The notes: generated by a model from the letters alone, not told the origin. 64,000 bases of DNA from Pseudomonadota bacterium (GCA_963205495.1 CAUJIN010000031.1:1-64000), one strand, 5' to 3'. Counted from the first letter of the stretch, positions 41,558 through 51,110 are shown. Made by a program: numbers and translations.

Positions 41558-43236
41558 CAACCTTCGATCCAGGAATCCATTTCCGCCGCCAGCACCGACA
41601 GCGGCACCGAGCCCAGCGCGAGCAGGCGGTCGTGGAAGGCGCGCAGGTCGAAGCCCGCGCCCAGCGCCGCTTCCGCGCGCTCGCGCGCGTCGCGGATGGC
41701 GAGGTAGCCCAGATAGTAGGAAAGCGCCTGGCCGGGCCAGGCGATGTAGCGGTCCACCTCGCCGGCGATTTCCTGCCCCGAGAGCGCGGTGTTCTCCAGC
41801 ATGAAGTCCACGGACTGCTGCCGGCCCCAGCCGAACTGGTGCAGGCCGGTATCGACCACCAGCCGGCAGGCGCGCCACATCTGGAACACCAGCATGCCGA
41901 AGCGTTCGTACGGCGTGCGGTACAGGCCCATCTCCTGCCCCAGCCACTCGCAGTAGAGCGCCCAGCCCTCGACGTAGGCGGAAAGGTGGGTGTGGCGGCG
42001 GAACTCCGGCAGATCGTCGAGTTCGGCCGCCAGCGCCATCTGCATGCCGTGGCCGGGCGAGGCCTCGTGCAGGGTGAGCGCCGGCAGGGTGTAGAGCGGT
42101 CGGATCGGCAGGTTGTGGGTATTGACCAGATACAGCCCCGGCCCGCCACGGCCGCTGGTGTAGTGCGGGGCAAGATCTTCGGGCACCGGATGCAGCGCCA
42201 CGGGGCGGCGCGGCAGGTAGCCGATGCAGCGCCCGATCACGTTGTCCACGCGCTTCATGATCCAGGCCGCGTGCATCAGCAGCTCCTCGGCGCTGCCGGC
42301 GTAGAACTGCGGATCGTGGCGCAGGAAGGCGAAAAAGTCCGGCAGGTCGCCGGAAAATCCGACCTCGTCCATCACCTCGTGCATGGCCGTGCGGATCTTC
42401 GCCACTTCATCCAACCCGCGTGCGTGGATCGCTTCCGGCTCGAGATCGGCGGTGACGTACTTGCGGATGCACATCCGGTAGTAGGCCTCGCCGTCCGGAA
42501 GATCGCGCGCGGCGATGCTGGCGCGGGCGTTGGGCGCGTAGTCCTCGCGCACGAAGCGCGCCAGCTCGCGCCAGGCCGGCAGAACCGCGGCTTCGATCAA
42601 ATGCTTCGCACGGTCGCGCAGCGCCCCCGCTGCCGGCGCCGGAATCGTCGCGGGCAGAGCCAGGAACGGCGTGTAGAAGAGGTTGTCCTCGATGCGCTGC
42701 GCGCGCAGCACTTCGGCCAGGCTCGACAGCGGCCCGGCCATCGCCACCTGCGGCAGGCTGAAGCCGCGCGCCAGCCCCGCGCGCAGGTTTTCGCCGTGCT
42801 CGGCGAAATAGCGCGGGATGTCGGCAAGCAGGCCGAGGTAGCGCTCGGCGTCGGCCGCGTTCCCGAACGGACGGCGCGCGGTGAACCCCAGATTGCTCCA
42901 GAACGCGGTGTCGCTGTTGAACGGCAGCTCGTGGGTGCGAAACGCCAGATCGTCCAACCGCTCGCGGATCTGGCCCTCGAAAACCTGCGCATCCACCTGC
43001 GCCTGCGGCCCGAGCGCGGCGCGGTTGATGGCCTCCAGCTCGGCCAGCACTTCGCGCCAGTACGCACCGCGCCCGGCCTGGGTATCGGCATCGACGCGCG
43101 GCAAATGATCCGCGGGTTCGGCGACGTGGTCCTCGTCGTCGGCACCGGCGAATTCGCGCCGCCGCCAGGCCCACTCGGCCTCGTACAGGCGCCGCAGCGC
43201 GGACTCGGCCTCGCAGCGTGCGGTGTCCTCAGCCAT
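41545..43236 (-). CDS. DUF885 metallopeptidase-like protein
   Basis: The 563-residue, largely helical protein has the DUF885 signature HEASPGHGMQM (a HExxPGH-type metal motif) at about residue 383. Family members are thought to be zinc-dependent carboxypeptidase-like enzymes; no signal peptide is visible, so it is probably cytoplasmic. It overlaps the upstream aldehyde dehydrogenase gene by eight bases, so it belongs to the hydroxyproline operon. A peptidase releasing hydroxyproline from short peptides would fit, but is inference. Confidence 0.88.
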   Translation of the reverse strand: MAEDTARCEAESALRRLYEAEWAWRRREFAGADDEDHVAEPADHLPRVDADTQAGRGAYWREVLAELEAINRAALGPQAQVDAQVFEGQIRERLDDLAFRTHELPFNSDTAFWSNLGFTARRPFGNAADAERYLGLLADIPRYFAEHGENLRAGLARGFSLPQVAMAGPLSSLAEVLRAQRIEDNLFYTPFLALPATIPAPAAGALRDRAKHLIEAAVLPAWRELARFVREDYAPNARASIAARDLPDGEAYYRMCIRKYVTADLEPEAIHARGLDEVAKIRTAMHEVMDEVGFSGDLPDFFAFLRHDPQFYAGSAEELLMHAAWIMKRVDNVIGRCIGYLPRRPVALHPVPEDLAPHYTSGRGGPGLYLVNTHNLPIRPLYTLPALTLHEASPGHGMQMALAAELDDLPEFRRHTHLSAYVEGWALYCEWLGQEMGLYRTPYERFGMLVFQMWRACRLVVDTGLHQFGWGRQQSVDFMLENTALSGQEIAGEVDRYIAWPGQALSYYLGYLAIRDARERAEAALGAGFDLRAFHDRLLALGSVPLSVLAAEMDSWIEGCRVA

Positions 43237-44812
43237 CCAGCGGCCCGCTCGTCGGCACGCCGTTCACGGTGCGCCAGACGCGGTGCGGATTGGCGTCGGA
43301 AAGTTCGTCCGGCAGCCAGGCGCCGGGCGCGTGGTCCCAGCACTCCAGGGCGGCAAAGCGGCGGATCGCGCCGGGCATCCCGACCGAGCTGAAGCCGCGC
43401 GCCGTGGTGGAAGGGTACGGGCCGCCGTGATTCATCGCCGCGCTCACCGCGACCCCGGTGGGCATCCGGTTGGCGAGCAGGCGCCCGACCCGCGGCCGCA
43501 GCGCGGTGGCGAAGCGCCGCGCCCATTCGGCGTCGGAATCGGCGTGGTAGACACTGCCGGTCAGGCTGCCTTCGAGCCGATCCAGCATGGCGAGCGTGGT
43601 TTGCTGATCGGGGGAGCGCACGATCAGCCCCACCGGGCCGAAGGCTTCGGTCTGCAGCGCGCGCGGCGCGGCCAGGAAAGCGTCGGCATCGGCTTCGAAG
43701 AGGCCCGGCGCGTAGCGGAAACCAGGCTCCGTGCGCTGCGCGCTGCCTGCCACCAGCCGCGCGCCGGCGGCACGCAGGGCTTCGACGCCCTGCTCCAGTC
43801 CCGCCAGCACGCCTTCGGAAAGCATCACCGCCGCCGGCGCGGCGGAAAACAGCGCCGCGGCCTCCGCAACGAAGGCGTCGCCATCCGCACCCGTGGGCAC
43901 GATCAGAAGGCCCGGGTTGGTGCAGAACTGGCCGCCGCCCAGGAGGCAGGAGCCGGCGTACTCGGCCGCCCGCTCCTGCGCCTTCCCGGCCAGCGCGCCG
44001 GGCAGCATCAGCACCGGATTGATGGCCGAAAGCTCGCCGAAGAACGGCGTGCCGCTGCGGTCGGCGGCGGCCTTGAGCGCCAGTCCCGCAGCGCGGCTGC
44101 CGGTGAAGCCGATCGCGCCCAGGCGCGCGTCGGCGCACAGCGCGAGACCCACGTCGGACTCGAAGTGGTGCAGGAGCTGCACGCTGGCCGCGGGCAGCCC
44201 GGCCGCTTCCAGCGCCTCGTGGGCGAGCCGCGCCAACGCAAGGCCGGTGCCCGGATGGTTCGGATGGCCCTTGGCGATCACCGGATTGCGCGCCGCGATG
44301 GCGCTGGCGAAATCGCTGCCGGCGATGCCGTGGTAGGCCAGCGGAAAATTGTTCGGCCCGAACACCAGCACGGGCTTGCCCAGCGGCCCCAGTCGCGAAC
44401 GAAGCCCGGCCGCGGTGTCGATTGTCGGCAACGTCCAGCTGCGCGCGCGTACCGCCTCGGCCGCCTTGCGCAGTTGCAGGACCGTGCGCGGCAGTTCGAT
44501 CGCGCGCAGCCGCGTGGGCGCAGGCAGCGCGGTTTCGCGGTGGGCGATGGCCGTCAGCGCCTCGGCGCTGGTCTCGATTCCCGCGGCGTAGGCTTCGAGG
44601 AACCGCGCGATGGCTTCCGGATCCGCCGCCGACAGCGCGGGGGCCGCCCTGGAGGCCGCGGCAAGCGCGGCCTCGACGTCTTCCGGCCCGGAGATCGGGA
44701 AGGATTCGCCGAACGCCTCGCCGGTCGCGGGATCAAACGCGCGAAAGCGCCCGACCGCGGCCGCTGCGCGCCAGCGGCCGTCGATCAGGACAGGTGCCGA
44801 TTCGCCGTCCAT
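43229..44812 (-). CDS. 2-oxoglutarate semialdehyde dehydrogenase-type aldehyde dehydrogenase
   Basis: The 527-residue aldehyde dehydrogenase has the catalytic Cys in GGQFCTNPGLL and the class NADP-binding VFGPNNFPLAY. The length and the GGQFCTNPG block match the KGSADH group. In trans-4-hydroxyproline degradation the enzyme converts 2-oxoglutarate semialdehyde to 2-oxoglutarate. The start MDGESAPVLIDGRW was preferred to a longer ORF. Both neighbours are hydroxyproline-pathway genes. Confidence 0.9.
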   Translation of the reverse strand: MDGESAPVLIDGRWRAAAAVGRFRAFDPATGEAFGESFPISGPEDVEAALAAASRAAPALSAADPEAIARFLEAYAAGIETSAEALTAIAHRETALPAPTRLRAIELPRTVLQLRKAAEAVRARSWTLPTIDTAAGLRSRLGPLGKPVLVFGPNNFPLAYHGIAGSDFASAIAARNPVIAKGHPNHPGTGLALARLAHEALEAAGLPAASVQLLHHFESDVGLALCADARLGAIGFTGSRAAGLALKAAADRSGTPFFGELSAINPVLMLPGALAGKAQERAAEYAGSCLLGGGQFCTNPGLLIVPTGADGDAFVAEAAALFSAAPAAVMLSEGVLAGLEQGVEALRAAGARLVAGSAQRTEPGFRYAPGLFEADADAFLAAPRALQTEAFGPVGLIVRSPDQQTTLAMLDRLEGSLTGSVYHADSDAEWARRFATALRPRVGRLLANRMPTGVAVSAAMNHGGPYPSTTARGFSSVGMPGAIRRFAALECWDHAPGAWLPDELSDANPHRVWRTVNGVPTSGPLDG

Positions 44813-44813
44813 C

Positions 44814-45719
44814 TCACACCTCCAGGCGGTTGGCGCGCGCCTGATCGATGATGGCCAGCGCAGCCTCGCGCTCGGCGCCTTCCAGCCGCAGTCGCGGCGC
44901 ACGCACGGTTTCCGAGCCCATGCCGACGCTGGCCTGGGTGAGCTTGATCAGCTGCACGAACTTGGGCACCACGTCCAGGCGCAGCAGCGGCAGGAACCAG
45001 CGATACAGGTCCGCCGCGGCCTTCCAGCCGCCGTCGCGCGCCAGCTCGAACAGGCGCACCGACTCCTTCGGGTAGGCGTTCACCTGCCCCGCGATCCATC
45101 CGGTCGCACCCGCGCCCAGCCCCTCGACGATGGCGTTGTCCATGCCCACCAGCAGCTCCAGTCGATCGCCGACCAGCTCGCGGATCTCGCTGAAGCGGCG
45201 GATGTCGCCCGAGGTTTCCTTCACCGCCTCGACGTTGGGATAGGTCCTGGCGAGCCAGGCGATCTGCGCCGGGCTGAAGTCGGTCTTGTAGGCGCCCGGG
45301 TTGTTGTAGAGCATGCAGGGCAGCTCGCTGGCCTCGACGATGGCGCGCACGTGGGCGCCCATCTCGTGCCAGTCGGAGGAATAGACGTAGGGCGGCAGCA
45401 CCATCAGGCCGCGCGCACCCAGCGCCGCCACCGCGCGGGTCAGCTTCACGGCCTCGGCGGTGGTGGCCGCACCGATGCCCGGAATCACCGGCGCGCGATC
45501 GCCGATGGCCTTGACCAGGGTCTCGACGATGGCGAGCTTTTCCTCGAAGCTCATCGAACCGCCCTCGCCCAGCGAACCCAGCGGCACGATGCCGGTGCAG
45601 CCCGCATCGATCAGGAGGTTCGCGTGCCGCGCGAGGAACTCGTGGTCGATGGAGCCGTCCGCCTTGAGCGGGGTGGTGATGGCGGGGATGACGCCGCGCC
45701 AGAATGCGGAATTGGCCAT
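44814..45719 (-). CDS. Dihydrodipicolinate synthase-family: 1-pyrroline-4-hydroxy-2-carboxylate deaminase
   Basis: The 301-residue TIM-barrel protein has the Schiff-base lysine in NVEAVKETSGD and the Tyr in LPPYVYSSDW. In sequence alone it could be a DHDPS-family aldolase. Lying one base ahead of KGSADH and after a hydroxyproline epimerase gene, it is most likely the deaminase that turns Delta1-pyrroline-4-hydroxy-2-carboxylate into 2-oxoglutarate semialdehyde. Starts after GGAG. Confidence 0.85.
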   Translation of the reverse strand: MANSAFWRGVIPAITTPLKADGSIDHEFLARHANLLIDAGCTGIVPLGSLGEGGSMSFEEKLAIVETLVKAIGDRAPVIPGIGAATTAEAVKLTRAVAALGARGLMVLPPYVYSSDWHEMGAHVRAIVEASELPCMLYNNPGAYKTDFSPAQIAWLARTYPNVEAVKETSGDIRRFSEIRELVGDRLELLVGMDNAIVEGLGAGATGWIAGQVNAYPKESVRLFELARDGGWKAAADLYRWFLPLLRLDVVPKFVQLIKLTQASVGMGSETVRAPRLRLEGAEREAALAIIDQARANRLEV

Positions 45720-45734
45720 GGGAAACTCCTCGGG

Positions 45735-46676
45735 TTATGGGCTGAAACCGTCCCGGAAGGGATCGGCGGAATCGAACAGCAGCTGCCCCTGCGCGGTGAC
45801 AAAGGCGCTGCCGGTGATGACGGGATGGATGCGGTCGCCCTCGCCGGGCGCGTAGCTTCCTTCGAAAACGCTGCCGACGATGCTCTCCTGCCGCCAGACC
45901 GCGCCGGGCGCCAGCGCACCGTCGGCGGCCAGACAGGCGAGCTTGGCGCTGGTGCCGGTGCCGCAGGGGGAGCGGTCGAAAGCCAGGCCCGGGCACAGCA
46001 CGAAATTGCGCGCATCGGCGTTCGGCGCGGGCGAAGCGCCGTTGATCTCCACGTGGTCGATCTCGGCCCCGTCCGCGCCGGTGATGCCCTGCCCCGCCAG
46101 TGCCGCCTTCACCGCGGCGGTGAAAGCGGTCAGCTCGCGCCAGTGGGCCAGCTCCAGCGCGACGGGCGCATCCTTCGTGATGAAGAACCAGTTGCCGCCC
46201 CAGGCGATGTCGCCACGCACCGCGCCGTGGCCCGGCACCGCCACCTCGACCTCCTTCGCCTGGCGCCAGGACGGCACGTTGCGGATCGAAACGCGCCCAT
46301 CTTCGTGCAGGGTCGCACCGACCGTGCCCACCGGGGTTTCCAGGCGGTGCTCGCCCGGCCCGATGCGGCCCAGGTGCTGAAGGCTGCGCACCACGCCGAT
46401 CATGCCGTGGCCGCACATGCCCAGCATGCCGACGTTGTTGAAGAAGATCACCCCGGCCGCGGAAGCCGGATCGCACGGCGGCAGCAGCAGCGCGCCCACC
46501 AGCACCTCCGAACCGCGCGGCTCGCAGACGATGGCCTGGCGCAGGTGGTCGAACTCAGCGGAAAACCGCGCGCGCCGCTGCGCCAGCGTGCCCTCGCCCA
46601 GCGAGGGAAAGCCGCCGATGACCGTGCGCGTGGGCTCGCCGCCGGTGTGGGAGTCGATGAAGTCGAGCGAGATCAT
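45735..46676 (-). CDS. 4-hydroxyproline 2-epimerase (proline racemase family)
   Basis: The 313-residue enzyme starts at [17 protein letters not shown]. It holds both acid/base cysteines, in MCGHGMIGV and [12 protein letters not shown], which separates true epimerases from trans-3-hydroxyproline dehydratases (where one is Thr). It interconverts trans-4-hydroxy-L-proline and cis-4-hydroxy-D-proline. It is the first gene of the operon. The next enzyme, D-hydroxyproline dehydrogenase, is not in the window. Confidence 0.92.
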   Translation of the reverse strand: MISLDFIDSHTGGEPTRTVIGGFPSLGEGTLAQRRARFSAEFDHLRQAIVCEPRGSEVLVGALLLPPCDPASAAGVIFFNNVGMLGMCGHGMIGVVRSLQHLGRIGPGEHRLETPVGTVGATLHEDGRVSIRNVPSWRQAKEVEVAVPGHGAVRGDIAWGGNWFFITKDAPVALELAHWRELTAFTAAVKAALAGQGITGADGAEIDHVEINGASPAPNADARNFVLCPGLAFDRSPCGTGTSAKLACLAADGALAPGAVWRQESIVGSVFEGSYAPGEGDRIHPVITGSAFVTAQGQLLFDSADPFRDGFSP

Positions 46677-46821
46677 GGTCCGGCCATGATGCCCGCGCAC
46701 CGACTCCGGCATCTAGTGCGAAATCCGCGCAATGTGTTTGCAAAGCATCAAGCGCGGCGGAGACGGCGACAGCGATTTGTGCTCATGCCCCAAGCCGACT
46801 AGACTAACCTGACTTGGTTCA

Positions 46822-47079
46822 ATGAAAACCGACATGAGCGCCGTCAACATCCACGAAGCCAAAACCCACCTGTCGCGCCTGGTGGAACAAGCCGCCAAAG
46901 GGGAATCCTTCGTGATCGCCAAGGCCGGCAAGCCCATGGTGAAGGTCGTGGCGCTGGACACACCCGATACCGGACAGCGCCGTCGGCTGGGCTTCCTCGT
47001 GGGCCAGTTCCAGATACCCGAGGACTTCGATCGCATGGGGCAGGACGAGATCGCCGCGCTGTTCGGCGATGCCTCGTGA
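46822..47079 (+). CDS. Phd/YefM-type antitoxin
   Basis: The 85-residue protein opens with VNIHEAKTHLSRLVEQAAKGESFVIAKAGKP, the DNA-binding half of Phd/YefM antitoxins. The C-terminal part would wrap the toxin. The stop overlaps the toxin's GTG, the standard antitoxin-toxin arrangement with autoregulation expected. The start may be four codons later (46834). Confidence 0.9.
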   Translation: MKTDMSAVNIHEAKTHLSRLVEQAAKGESFVIAKAGKPMVKVVALDTPDTGQRRRLGFLVGQFQIPEDFDRMGQDEIAALFGDAS

Positions 47080-47462
47080 AGCTGCTGCTCGACACCCACC
47101 TGCTGCTGTGGGCAGCCGCGCAGCCCGAACGGCTGCCGCCTGCCGCACGCAAGCTCATCGACGACGCCGGAAACGAACCGCTGTTCAGCCCCGCCAGCCT
47201 GTGGGAAGTGGCGATCAAGAGCGGTCTCGGGCGCGAGGATTTCCGCGTGGACGCCCGCATCCTGCGCCGTGGACTCATCGACAACGGCTACGGAGAGCTG
47301 CCGATCCTGGGCGCGCACGCCGCCGCGGTGACGGACCTGCCGCCGATCCACCGGGACCCCTTCGACCGCCTGCTCGTCGCGCAGGCTGCGGTCGAGGGCA
47401 TCCTCCTGCTCACCTCCGATGCGCAGCTTGCCCGATACTCCGGACCGATCCGCAAGGTTTGA
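47076..47462 (+). CDS. VapC-like PIN-domain ribonuclease toxin
   Basis: The 128-residue PIN protein has the metal-binding acids in LLLDTHLLLW (Asp6), LWEVAIKSG (Glu), and HRDPFDRLLVAQA (two Asp). It would cut RNA, often tRNA, when free of antitoxin. It starts at GTG overlapping the antitoxin stop. The pair lies between the hydroxyproline operon and a degenerate surface-protein locus, which may reflect an acquired module. Confidence 0.9.
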   Translation: MKLLLDTHLLLWAAAQPERLPPAARKLIDDAGNEPLFSPASLWEVAIKSGLGREDFRVDARILRRGLIDNGYGELPILGAHAAAVTDLPPIHRDPFDRLLVAQAAVEGILLLTSDAQLARYSGPIRKV

Positions 47463-47481
47463 CGCCGCACGCGGCGGTTCA

Positions 47482-48327
47482 TCAGGGCAGCGGCTCGAAG
47501 CCGTCGGCAAACAGCCCAAGGCCCTCGCACAGCGCGAAGACATGGTCCGGATTGCCGGGCGCGGTCAAATCGCGGTCGCGCAGCACCATCGAAGGCACGT
47601 CCGGGTTGTCGAGGCAGGCCTGCTGGAACGGCACGGCAAGATCGTCGGGGTACTCGATGTCGATGACGTGGACGCCGTACACGGCCGTGTAGCTTCCGCA
47701 CTCGTCCCACACGGCGCACTCCTCGCTCACGGCGAAATCGAAGCCGGACTGGCTGTGGAAGATGGATGAATCCTCGGCGGCATTCTTCTGCGCCGCGGCC
47801 AGCCCGAGCCGGTGCGCCTCGGCGACGTAGAGCTGTGCCATCGCCACGTTGTCGGCACGGTCGAGCAGCGCCGGAACGCGGGTGTAGGTATCGAGATTGT
47901 CGAATTCCACGGCGTCGAAGCCGGCAGCCGCGCAGCCTTCGATCCACGGCTGGACGATGGCGAAGATGCCGCTGCGCTTGGACGCCGTGGTGGTGTCGAG
48001 CAGGTATTCGCCGGGCCAGTTCGGATCGCCCACCGGCTGCCCGCCCTGATGCAGGATCAGGCTCGCGGGCCACAGCGAAAGCTCGTGCGGCTGGGTCTGG
48101 AAGCCGTTGATGTAGCAGATCGAATAGCGCCCCGGCGCGGGCGCTTCTTCGCGGTCGCGCGCGACGATCTGCACCCGCGGATCGGGCGCATACGCCCCGC
48201 CGAGCTGGTAGTCCGGCGCGCCGCCGGCGGGCGGCAGGGCCACCGCCGCAGACACCGTGCCGGCGGCCACCAGCCCCAGCGCGAACGCCGCAGCAACGCA
48301 TGCGGTTGGGCGAACTGGATTCCTCAT
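47482..48327 (-). CDS. Secreted GH114-like (endo alpha-1,4 polygalactosaminidase) protein
   Basis: The 281-residue protein has a signal peptide (about 1-27). The GH114-type TIM barrel shows YSICYINGFQTQ, FDAVEFDNLDTY with the likely acidic residue, and NPDHVFALCEG. Family members are predicted to cleave galactosaminogalactan-type polymers. It ends in GLGLFADGFEPLP, a tail shared with two other exported proteins. The start ATG has GAGGGAG upstream and overlaps an out-of-frame stop from the degenerate surface-protein gene, so it may once have been coupled to it. Confidence 0.85.
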   Translation of the reverse strand: MRNPVRPTACVAAAFALGLVAAGTVSAAVALPPAGGAPDYQLGGAYAPDPRVQIVARDREEAPAPGRYSICYINGFQTQPHELSLWPASLILHQGGQPVGDPNWPGEYLLDTTTASKRSGIFAIVQPWIEGCAAAGFDAVEFDNLDTYTRVPALLDRADNVAMAQLYVAEAHRLGLAAAQKNAAEDSSIFHSQSGFDFAVSEECAVWDECGSYTAVYGVHVIDIEYPDDLAVPFQQACLDNPDVPSMVLRDRDLTAPGNPDHVFALCEGLGLFADGFEPLP

Positions 48328-49835
48328 GGCTCCCTCGACACCGGCGCCGCGCCACTGCCCGCGCAGCCGTCCGCAGGATAGCGCGGCATGCAAAGCGCCG
48401 CGCCATCAGCGCGCCGAGCATCGGATCGGCATCCAGATTGCCGCCCAGGTCGGTGCCCAGCGCGGCATCCCACCCCGCGCTGCCCCCGGAGCCTTGCACG
48501 ATGCTGTGGTCGATCAGGGCCGTCCCGCCGATGTTGGCGATTTCCCCGCCGCTGTCGGCGCTGTCGCCCCAGAGGATCACGTTGCTCAAGCTTGCGCTGG
48601 AGGTGCATCCGGCACTGGCGATATTCACGATCGCACCGCCTTCGTTGCCGGCCTGGTTTCCGGAGAAGGTCACGTTGGTCAGCACCGGGGCGCTGGTGCT
48701 GGCACTGCCGTTGCCGTTGGCGTAATTGAACATGCCGCCGCCCGAACCCGTGGCCGAGTTTCCGCTCAGGGTCACGTTGGTCAGCACCGGGCTGCTCGTG
48801 CCACCGGCATCGCCCATGTTGAGCATCGCTCCACCGTTTTCAGCCGAGTGGTTTTCGGCGAAGGTGACTCCGTCGAGCACCGGCGCGCTGACGCTGCCCG
48901 CGCCGTAGGCGTAGCTGAACATCGCGCCGCCGCTGCCGAGGAGCGTCGTATTGTTCCGGAAGCTCACGTTGCGCATCTGCGGGCTGGAATTGCCGCCGCC
49001 GCTGCCGTTGCTGTACATCGCCCCGGCGTTGTAATACGAGGTGTTGGCGACAAAAGCCCACCTCATCGAGGGTCGGGCTGGCGTTGCCTCCGGTACCATC
49101 GTTGTAAAGCGCACCGCCATGTCGTGCAAAGTTGCCCGTGAACAGGACATTGCCGAGCGCCGGAGCGCTGCTGGCGCCGTTCGTACCGCTCAGGTGCATG
49201 GCAGCACCGCTCTGCGCACGGTTGCCACTGAACACGAGGTTGCCCAGCCTCGGACTGCAGCCAGCGTCAACGCCGCTCGCAAAGCACAGCAGGCCGCCTC
49301 CACTGACGCTGTCGCCACCGTCCCCGCCGGTGATGGTGAAGCCATCGAGCACCGTCGCGGGCCCGATGAGCGCGAGGCTTCCGTCCATGGTCACCACGTG
49401 GAAGCTGTTGCTGCCCTCGATTTCCAGATGACTCGCGTTCACTCCGCCGGCGCCGCTGTCGTTTCCGTCGATGTCGCCGGACAGGACAGTGAGGTTGAGG
49501 ACCGGATTGCGCTGGATGCGATCGGACTCGGTTCCGGCAAAGCCGCCATACACCGCGACCCCGGGTTGGATGGCAAACGTGGCCGACTGCATCCCGGCGG
49601 CACCCGGCGTGTAGACCCCGGACGCCACCCGGATTTCGGTGCAGCCGGGATTTCCCAATGCGGTCTGCAAATCCATGGACGTGGCCCAGGAAACACCGTC
49701 TCCGGCACCGCTGCCCGCGGTCGTGACATGGCAAACGGCCGCGTGTGCGGAAGCCGCACCGCCAGCAAACAGCCCGACCGCCAGCAGCGACGGAAAAGCG
49801 CGGGACAGCGCCGGATGCTTCTTTTTCCGGTTCAT
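48324..49835 (-). pseudogene. Frameshifted right-handed beta-helix surface protein
   Basis: The N-terminal part (start 49835, MNRKKKHPALSRAF, good GGGGGA ribosome site) has a signal peptide and a beta-helix of about 25-residue repeats (LGNVLFTGNFARHGGALYND). It runs out of frame near 49052-49055. The repeats then continue in another frame (FVANTSYYNAGAMYS). Removing one T from a TTTT run (minus strand) restores one frame. The second frame loses similarity near 48410. A third frame ends exactly at the next gene's ATG, hinting at another indel. A sequencing or assembly error is possible. The family comprises polymorphic membrane-like passenger proteins. Confidence 0.75.
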
Positions 49836-50084
49836 GACTTGATTCCCCCTGCAACCTGGAATGCCGACCCGCCACGCTGGATTGCCGTGCAATTGAATGC
49901 GGCTTGCTTCGAAGAAATCCCATCGCTTCCTGGAGCCGATCACAGGCACCATCGCTTGCAGGGAAACAGGCCGGCAGCAGGCCTGTGGATCAGGAACGCG
50001 CCTGCCCAGACGGATCCATCCCGAACCCTCGCGGGTCTTCATTCACGCCATGAAAGCCCGGTTCCACAGCCGCCTGTCGCAGCG
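49836..50084. other. Intergenic gap upstream of the surface-protein pseudogene
   Basis: About 250 bases separate the pseudogene start from the NTF2-like gene stop. No gene, RNA or strong repeat was found. It probably contains the promoter of the surface-protein gene. Confidence 0.3.
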
Positions 50085-50561
50085 TCACGGACTTGGCTCC
50101 TTGCGATAGTCCACCGCGCGCAACCGCCCATCGGCATCCACCACGTTGGTCTCCATGCCCGGCGCGACATCGGTGTTGTGGGCGCTGGCGCAGCACCAGC
50201 CCTCGGCGGTGCGATGCACGACGAAGGAGAACACCGTCCTGCGGGTGCCCGGCTCGGCAATGCCGGCGGCGGCGCTCTGCCCGGACAGGATCATGCGCGC
50301 ATGCACGATGGCGATGCCGTCGGCCAGGTGCTTCACGCGCAGGTCGCCGATCCGCAGGGTCGAATGCTTGAAGATGTGTTCGAGACCGTAGGCGTGCGCC
50401 CTGCGGATCGCCTCGCGATCGTGCCACCACAGGCCGGTGACGTTGACGAACTCGGCATCGGCATCGAACAGCGCGGCGATGCCATCGGCATCGCGCCGGT
50501 TCCAGGCCTCGACAAAGGCGGCGGGAAGAGATTCCGGAGCGGGTACGGGCGTGTCTGACAT
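50085..50561 (-). CDS. NTF2-like (SgcJ/EcaC-type) small protein
   Basis: The 158-residue protein has the SnoaL/SgcJ-like cone fold signature AFVEAWNRRDADGIAALFDADAEFVNVTG. Members serve as binding domains or weak enzymes with diverse substrates; nothing specific can be said here. The start at MSDTPVPAP follows a GGAG site. No signal peptide is seen. It stands alone between the surface-protein locus and the pirin remnant. Confidence 0.8.
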   Translation of the reverse strand: MSDTPVPAPESLPAAFVEAWNRRDADGIAALFDADAEFVNVTGLWWHDREAIRRAHAYGLEHIFKHSTLRIGDLRVKHLADGIAIVHARMILSGQSAAAGIAEPGTRRTVFSFVVHRTAEGWCCASAHNTDVAPGMETNVVDADGRLRAVDYRKEPSP

Positions 50562-50606
50562 GCGGCTCCTGCATCGTGCATCCATTGCGTCCGCCACGAT
50601 CTTCGT

Positions 50607-50715
50607 TCATTCCGGCAGCGGCGTGAACACCACCGCATCGCCGGGAACCGCGGGAAGCACCGCTCCTTCCAGTCACGCTTGGCCTGCTCGATGCGCTCAG
50701 GTGAGCTGGCACAAC
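50607..50715 (-). pseudogene. Remnant of a pirin-family gene (C-terminus)
   Basis: The reading SPERIEQAKRDWKE in one frame continues as VLPAVPGDAVVFTPLPE-stop in the next frame. This resembles the C-terminal end of pirin-like cupins (RIxQAxxDW...FPxxPGD...PLPE). Nothing pirin-like precedes it, so only the last 35 residues remain, with a frameshift. It marks the left edge of the lower-GC patch and suggests an old deletion or insertion junction. Confidence 0.45.
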
Positions 50716-50778
50716 GCGGCATCCTATCGGAATACCAGCAACCGACCCGCTTCGGCGCATTCGTTGCCGACGCGGGAG

Positions 50779-51069
50779 CTACGCATCGGGCTCGTGCTCG
50801 AAGTCGTCCAGAAAGTAGATCGCGTCCGGCGTTGCGTCAGACCACGGCTTCCGGTTCATGACATAGCCGAGCTTGTTGACGAAGTGGAAACCGGGCAGCG
50901 CATACCAGTTGCCGTCGGCGTCGTCGTCCGAGTCGACGATGGTCCAGACGTGTTGGAGTGGCTTGTTACGGACCTCGTCAAACTGGAACAGATCGCCGGA
51001 CGGCTTGAGGCAGACGCCCCAGACCTCTTCGAAATCACGTTCCGAAATCAGCCGATCATCGGGAGGCAT
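50779..51069 (-). CDS. Small unknown protein
   Basis: The 96-residue acidic protein (many Asp, Trp and Phe: DFEEVWGVCLKPSGDLFQFD, VDSDDDADGNWYALPGFH) is not recognised. It lies 41 bases downstream of the nuclease-helicase gene on the same strand, with an AAGGAT ribosome site, and shares its lower GC content. It is probably co-transcribed with it and could be an accessory or immunity protein; no function is claimed. Confidence 0.65.
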   Translation of the reverse strand: MPPDDRLISERDFEEVWGVCLKPSGDLFQFDEVRNKPLQHVWTIVDSDDDADGNWYALPGFHFVNKLGYVMNRKPWSDATPDAIYFLDDFEHEPDA

Positions 51070-51110
51070 GCTGGCGATCCTTGCGATATCCCTCGCTCAT
51101 CCTATCCTGG

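Noticed and set aside
47288..49150. A 620-residue protein as an intact gene
   Set aside because: Only its first half is beta-helix repeats; the rest is antisense or out-of-frame sequence through the GH114-like gene. It is better explained as the second frame of a frameshifted gene.
50333..50722. Small ORF upstream of the NTF2-like gene
   Set aside because: Its first part matches a pirin tail in a broken frame and the rest runs into the NTF2-like gene in the wrong frame.
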